DNA from: Propionigenium maris DSM 9537
GTDB taxonomy: Bacteria > Fusobacteriota > Fusobacteriia > Fusobacteriales > Fusobacteriaceae
Direction of reading: 5' to 3'
Assembly (NCBI RefSeq): GCF_027925155.1
Contig: NZ_BSDY01000003.1
Span: 1 to 64,000 of the forward strand
DNA: 64,000 bases
Part shown: in pieces, positions 60,212 through 64,000 of the stretch
Position numbering within the stretch: position 1 is the first letter of the stretch
Layout of the letters: each line of letters starts with the position of its first letter
The notes under the pieces: model-generated
What the model was told of the DNA's origin: nothing
The model's input: only the letters and a program-made list of their open reading frames with translations
The model's database searches: none
Made by a program: the position numbers and the translations under genes

Positions 60212-61861
60212 TTAACTGTTCTTTTTATAGAGAACGATACTTTCATACTCCCTCAGGTGAAGCTGCTCTTCCTCCAGGTGAATATCCTTGTAGTTGGAGG
60301 TTAAGACCTCATACTCCCCTATCCTCTCTATTTCCACTTCCCTCTTAACAGGATAGAAGTTATTGATAACTACTACCTCCTCATCCTCCAGCCTCCTTTT
60401 AAAGGCGAAGATACCTTCGTCCTCCTCCATAAAGGGCTCAAAGGTCCCGTGGGAGATAACATCATACTCCCTTCTCAGGGAGATAAGCTTCTTATAGTGG
60501 TAGAATACAGAGTCCCTGTCCTCTAAAGCTCTGCTGCTATTAATCTCCCTGTAATTTTCAGTGGTAGCAAGCCACGGCTCCCCAGAAGTAAAGCCGCCAT
60601 TTACAGTGTCATCCCACTGCATGGGAGTTCTGGAGTTATCCCTTGATTTTTCTCCCAGGATCTTTAGGATCTCATCCTGAGGCCTCCCCTCTCCCTTAAG
60701 TATCTCATAGTAGTTCAGGGATTCTACATCTCTGTAATTATCTATAGAGCCATACTTTGCATTGGTCATAGACAGTTCCTCACCCTGGTAGATATAGGGA
60801 GTCCCCTTCATCATATGAACAGACGTAGCGAGCATCTTAGCACTCTCCGACCTGTAGTTCACATCATCTCCAAATCTGGAAACTACCCTTGGCTGGTCGT
60901 GGTTACACCAGAAGAGTGCATTCCACCCTCCACCCCTATCCATCTCAGTCTGCCATCTGTTAAGGAGTTTTTTAAGCTCCTTAAAGTCAAAGTCCTTCAG
61001 CGACCACTTATCGCCATTTTCATAATCTACCTTAAGGTGGTGAAAACTGAAGGTCATGGAGAGCTCTTTTTCATAAGGATTGGAATACCTGATACAGTTT
61101 TCTATGGAGGTGGAGCTCATCTCCCCCACTGTAACTACTTCCTCATACCTTCCAAAGGTTCTCTCATTTAATTCCTTGAGATACTCATGGATCCTTGGGC
61201 CATCTGTATAGAACCTTCTCCCGTCTCCAATAGTGTCATCCTCATAGATATCCGGCTTACTGATGAGGTTTATCACATCCAGCCTGAACCCCTTTACTCC
61301 CTTTTCAAGCCAGAAGTTGGCAGCTGCATATATCTCCTCCCTCACCTCTGGATTTTCCCAGTTAAGGTCAGCCTGGGTCACATCAAAGAGGTGAAGGTAG
61401 TACTTCCCCATATCCTCCACATACTCCCAGGCACTTCCTCCAAACTTAGATACCCAGTTGGTAGGGGCTTTCCCGTCTACTGGATCCTTAAAGATATAGT
61501 AGTCCTGATACTTCTTCTCCCCTGCCAGGGCTCTCTTAAACCACTCATGTTCCGTAGAGGTATGGTTAAATACCATATCCAGCATGATACTAATTCCTCT
61601 TCTCTCTGCTTCAGCTACTAGTAGTTCAAAGTCTTCCATGCTACCAAAATCAGGGTTTATAGAGGTATAATCAGCTACATCATAGCCGTTATCATTCATA
61701 GGAGATGGATAGATGGGGGTAAGCCATATATAATCCACTCCCAGCTCATTGATATAGTCTAACTTCTCTATAACTCCTCTAAGGTCTCCCCTTCCATTAC
61801 CTGTCGTATCCCTAAAACTCTTGGGATATATCTGGTAAACTACACTTTTTTCAAATGACAT
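60212..61861 (-). CDS. treC: Alpha,alpha-phosphotrehalase (trehalose-6-phosphate hydrolase)
   Basis: A 549-residue GH13 enzyme. Conserved regions: YQIYPKSFRDTTGNGRGDLRG at the start, DMVFNHTSTEHEWF, GFRLDVIN (nucleophile Asp near 199), VTVGEMSST (acid Glu) and WCNHDQPR. It splits trehalose-6-phosphate delivered by TreB into glucose and glucose-6-phosphate in the cytoplasm. It follows treB with a 55-bp gap, same strand. Confidence 0.93.
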   Translation of the reverse strand: MSFEKSVVYQIYPKSFRDTTGNGRGDLRGVIEKLDYINELGVDYIWLTPIYPSPMNDNGYDVADYTSINPDFGSMEDFELLVAEAERRGISIMLDMVFNHTSTEHEWFKRALAGEKKYQDYYIFKDPVDGKAPTNWVSKFGGSAWEYVEDMGKYYLHLFDVTQADLNWENPEVREEIYAAANFWLEKGVKGFRLDVINLISKPDIYEDDTIGDGRRFYTDGPRIHEYLKELNERTFGRYEEVVTVGEMSSTSIENCIRYSNPYEKELSMTFSFHHLKVDYENGDKWSLKDFDFKELKKLLNRWQTEMDRGGGWNALFWCNHDQPRVVSRFGDDVNYRSESAKMLATSVHMMKGTPYIYQGEELSMTNAKYGSIDNYRDVESLNYYEILKGEGRPQDEILKILGEKSRDNSRTPMQWDDTVNGGFTSGEPWLATTENYREINSSRALEDRDSVFYHYKKLISLRREYDVISHGTFEPFMEEDEGIFAFKRRLEDEEVVVINNFYPVKREVEIERIGEYEVLTSNYKDIHLEEEQLHLREYESIVLYKKNS

Positions 61862-61916
61862 ATAAAACCTTCCTTTTTATCTTTTCACTTCTAAATTTAA
61901 ATTCAACTACAGGATC

Positions 61917-63326
61917 CTACAGGGTGTTCGTTGCCCTCTTCTTCCGATAGATCACCGTTGTCAGTGCTGTAGGAACAACAATAGCCACTACAATACAGAG
62001 AGCATAGACACCCCAGTACTGCGGTTTAATGGAAAGAATTCCAGGTATCCCTCCAACCCCTATACCATTGGACATCACTCCAAAGATTCCCGCAATAACA
62101 GCAGCCAGTGCCGATCCAACCATTGCACACAGCATGGGGAACTTGTACTTTAAGTTTATACCGTACATAGCCGGCTCAGTAACTCCAAGATAAGCTGAGA
62201 TTACAGCAGGTATTGAAACCTCTCTCTCCATCTTGTTCTTGTTAGCCATAACTATACCAAGTACTGCAGATCCCTGGGCTATATTTGAAAGAGCAATTAG
62301 AGGCCACAACATAGTTCCTCCTAAATTCTGTACTAGCTGAAGATCTACTGCATTGGTAGTGTGGTGAACTCCTGTAATAACCAGAGGTCCGTATAGGAAA
62401 CCAAAGAGAGCAGAACCTACAATGGCAAAGGGACCAGTAAGAGCAGCCTTTGCAAGGAATGCAACTCCGTCTCCAATGGTTCTTCCAAAGGGACCGATAA
62501 CAGTGTGTGCAAGAAGAACGGATCCAAGTATAGCTATAAATGGAACAACAACGATCTCAATAGATGCCGGAGTAATTTTTCTCATCTTAGTTTCAATCCA
62601 TGCAAGAGCAACACCAGCAAGCATTGCAGGAATAACCTGTGCCTGGTATCCTACCTTTTCAATGGTAAACTTACCAAAATTCCACACCTCTGGAGTTTGA
62701 GAACCTATCAGATAGGCGTTCATAAGCTGAGGTGACACCAAGGTGATACCAAGGATAATCCCCAGAATAGGAGTTCCTCCCATCTTTCTTGTAACCGACC
62801 AGGTGATACCCACTGGAAGGAAGTGAAAGATAGCCTCCCCTATAAGCCATAGGAATGAATGGACTCCAGCCCAGAAAACACTAATCTGAGTAAGTGTCTG
62901 TCCCTCAAACATCTTGATATCCCCTATAAGGTTTCTAAACCCCAGAATAAGTCCTCCTGTAATGATAGCAGGAAGAAGTGGTACGAAAATTTCAGCCAGG
63001 TGAGAGATGGTTCTCTCTAGAATATTCATATTTTTCTGGGCGGCTTTTTTAACAGCAGCCTTATCCATAGCATTAATATCTGTTTCTCCTATAAACGCCT
63101 TATAGAAATCCTTAACTTGCGGCCCGATAATTACCTGAAACTGACCAGCATTAGTAAAGCACCCCTTTACCGACTTTAGCTCCTTTATTTTTTCAATATC
63201 AGCCTTACTCTCATCCTTCAGAGCAAACCTCATCCTTGTAATACAGTGGGTAACTCCTGCCACATTATCCCTTCCCCCCACAAGAACTATCAAACTTTTT
63301 ACATCATCCTTAGATATTTTAGCCAT
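61917..63326 (-). CDS. treB: PTS trehalose-specific EIIBC component
   Basis: A 469-residue PTS permease: EIIB domain at residues 1-85 with phosphorylatable Cys28 in VTHCITRMRF, followed by an EIIC membrane domain (about ten helices; GVHHTTNAVDLQLVQ, VTEPAMYGINLKYKF). There is no EIIA domain, so phosphate comes from a glucose-type EIIA elsewhere. Being next to treC identifies the sugar as trehalose. Promoter and operator lie just upstream. Confidence 0.93.
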   Translation of the reverse strand: MAKISKDDVKSLIVLVGGRDNVAGVTHCITRMRFALKDESKADIEKIKELKSVKGCFTNAGQFQVIIGPQVKDFYKAFIGETDINAMDKAAVKKAAQKNMNILERTISHLAEIFVPLLPAIITGGLILGFRNLIGDIKMFEGQTLTQISVFWAGVHSFLWLIGEAIFHFLPVGITWSVTRKMGGTPILGIILGITLVSPQLMNAYLIGSQTPEVWNFGKFTIEKVGYQAQVIPAMLAGVALAWIETKMRKITPASIEIVVVPFIAILGSVLLAHTVIGPFGRTIGDGVAFLAKAALTGPFAIVGSALFGFLYGPLVITGVHHTTNAVDLQLVQNLGGTMLWPLIALSNIAQGSAVLGIVMANKNKMEREVSIPAVISAYLGVTEPAMYGINLKYKFPMLCAMVGSALAAVIAGIFGVMSNGIGVGGIPGILSIKPQYWGVYALCIVVAIVVPTALTTVIYRKKRATNTL

Positions 63327-63341
63327 AACCCCCTCCTTTTT

Positions 63342-63353
63342 GGGAACGTTCCC
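63342..63353. promoter_or_regulatory. TreR-type operator before treB
   Basis: GGGAACGTTCCC, a perfect 12-bp palindrome with central CG, lies between the -10 element and the treB ribosome site; it closely resembles the known enterobacterial TreR operator. Confidence 0.8.
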
Positions 63354-63365
63354 TTAATTTGTTTA

Positions 63366-63394
63366 ATCATATAACAAACTTTTAAAAAAGTCAA
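63366..63394 (-). promoter_or_regulatory. Promoter of the treBC operon
   Basis: Minus strand TTGACT (63394-63389), 17 bp, TATGAT (63371-63366), with the operator 12 bp downstream. Confidence 0.82.
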
Positions 63395-63460
63395 ATGATT
63401 CGTACAAAAACCAAATAAAAAAACTGAAAACAGAAAAAATAACCCTAAATAAAACAAAGG

Positions 63461-63505
63461 AGGGATAGATATCTACCCCTCAAATCATATTTAATATCTA
63501 TCCCT
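63461..63505 (-). terminator. Terminator after treR
   Basis: AGGGATAGATAT pairs with ATATCTATCCCT around a long loop; T-rich DNA follows on the minus strand. It separates treR from the treBC promoter. Confidence 0.72.
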
Positions 63506-63514
63506 GAAGTATTT

Positions 63515-64000
63515 CTAGAGCTTAACAAGCTCCCCCTCTATCAGGGTGTTTTCAACCTCTTCTCCCTGTATCTTCTTCACTATACTCCTTGCAGCTTTTC
63601 TTCCTGCTTCGTCATACCTGAAGTTTATAGAGATATGGTCCTCATATAAAAACTTCAGAAGCTTATCATTTCCAATACCTGTAACCACTATATTCTCCAT
63701 TGCCCCTTCGGTTAAAAACTTCCTTACTCCCAGTGCTATATTGTCCGTTGCACACACCACTGCCTCTATATCCCTTTCCGCCTCAAATATCTCTTTGGCC
63801 AGCCTGTAACCCGACTCATAGGAAAAGTCGCCAAACCTGGATATATCTTTCTGTTTATTTGTCTTACACCAGTCCCTGTAGGCTGAATATCTTATATAAC
63901 CAGTGGTGATATCTCTATGATCCACCCCTATATAGGCGATCCTACTTCTTCCCTCTTCCTCCAGGTAACCCATAACACTCTTTATGGCACTGTAGTCATC
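63515..64000 (-). CDS. treR: Trehalose repressor TreR, C-terminal part (cut by window end)
   Basis: At least 161 residues of a LacI-family effector-binding domain (SRIAYIGVDHRDITTG, ESGYRLAKEI, VVCATDNIALGVRKFL, SINFRYDEAGRKAARSI). The gene enters from beyond the right edge, so the DNA-binding N-terminus is not seen. Similarity of the YIGVDHRDITTG stretch to TreR proteins, and its place before treBC, support the name; the ligand would be trehalose-6-phosphate or trehalose. Confidence 0.85.
   Translation of the reverse strand, partial: DDYSAIKSVMGYLEEEGRSRIAYIGVDHRDITTGYIRYSAYRDWCKTNKQKDISRFGDFSYESGYRLAKEIFEAERDIEAVVCATDNIALGVRKFLTEGAMENIVVTGIGNDKLLKFLYEDHISINFRYDEAGRKAARSIVKKIQGEEVENTLIEGELVKL

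Noticed and set aside
1-64000. CRISPR arrays, tRNA, rRNA or complete insertion sequences
   Set aside because: No regularly spaced repeats, cloverleaf patterns, rRNA-like blocks or transposase motifs were noticed on either strand.

Overview
This 64 kb window looks like chromosome from an anaerobic, double-membraned member of the Fusobacteriota (an Ilyobacter/Propionigenium/Cetobacterium-type organism). I infer this from AT-rich intergenic DNA, heavy AGA/AGG use for arginine, outer-membrane proteins (TolC and MipA/OmpV types) next to Firmicute-like enzymes, methionine gamma-lyase, a two-gene peroxiredoxin/reductase system and a selenocysteine-type UGA. No rRNA, tRNA, CRISPR array or intact insertion sequence was seen. 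All names come from reading motifs; no database search was possible.

Layout. 1-10.7 kb: an esterase and an outer-membrane protein on the minus strand, then a five-gene plus-strand operon for an RND efflux pump with its own two-component system. This part is more AT-rich in codon use than the rest and ends at a decayed pseudogene. 10.7-13.3 kb: a sugar-ABC ATPase and a LacI-type regulator, each behind a matching palindromic operator. 13.3-19 kb: an antiporter fused to a PTS EIIA domain, then an NhaC-type transporter and methionine gamma-lyase flanked by a 22-bp direct repeat, then a MarR regulator. 19.5-27.8 kb: an ABC exporter, PEP carboxykinase, rubredoxin, a TlpA/CcdA thiol pair, a two-domain sulfurtransferase and a lipase. 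27.9-31.6 kb: an operon starting with a 5-formyl-THF cyclo-ligase/DmpA-peptidase fusion, followed by azlCD and two small proteins. 31.6-37.5 kb: a two-component system, a polyferredoxin, and ahpC with an AhpF-like reductase under a PerR-box promoter. 38-45.7 kb: an ABC-F ATPase, a flavin oxidoreductase with an orphan DhaM-like protein, a Na/Pi transporter and a pilin-like protein with an extra C-terminal domain. 45.7-50 kb: a shortened, active-site-less relative of chorismate synthase, an orphan histidine kinase and GapN. 50-57 kb: an aromatic amino-acid operon (aroF-tyrA-aroA-pheA-aminotransferase-aroC) behind an attenuator. 57-64 kb: a small protein, a probable selenocysteine rhodanese, a cell-wall amidase, HflX and the treB/treC/treR trehalose genes, treR being cut by the window end.

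The most interesting items are four. (1) The aromatic operon has a 29-codon leader peptide carrying Phe-Trp-Tyr-Phe-Tyr-Tyr-Phe, followed by four mutually exclusive RNA pairings and a terminator. (2) A rhodanese-like gene continues through an in-frame UGA exactly at the catalytic cysteine, with a SECIS-like hairpin just after it. (3) A chorismate-synthase paralogue keeps the fold but lacks the catalytic histidine segments. (4) Folate-repair enzyme and P1-peptidase are fused in one open frame.
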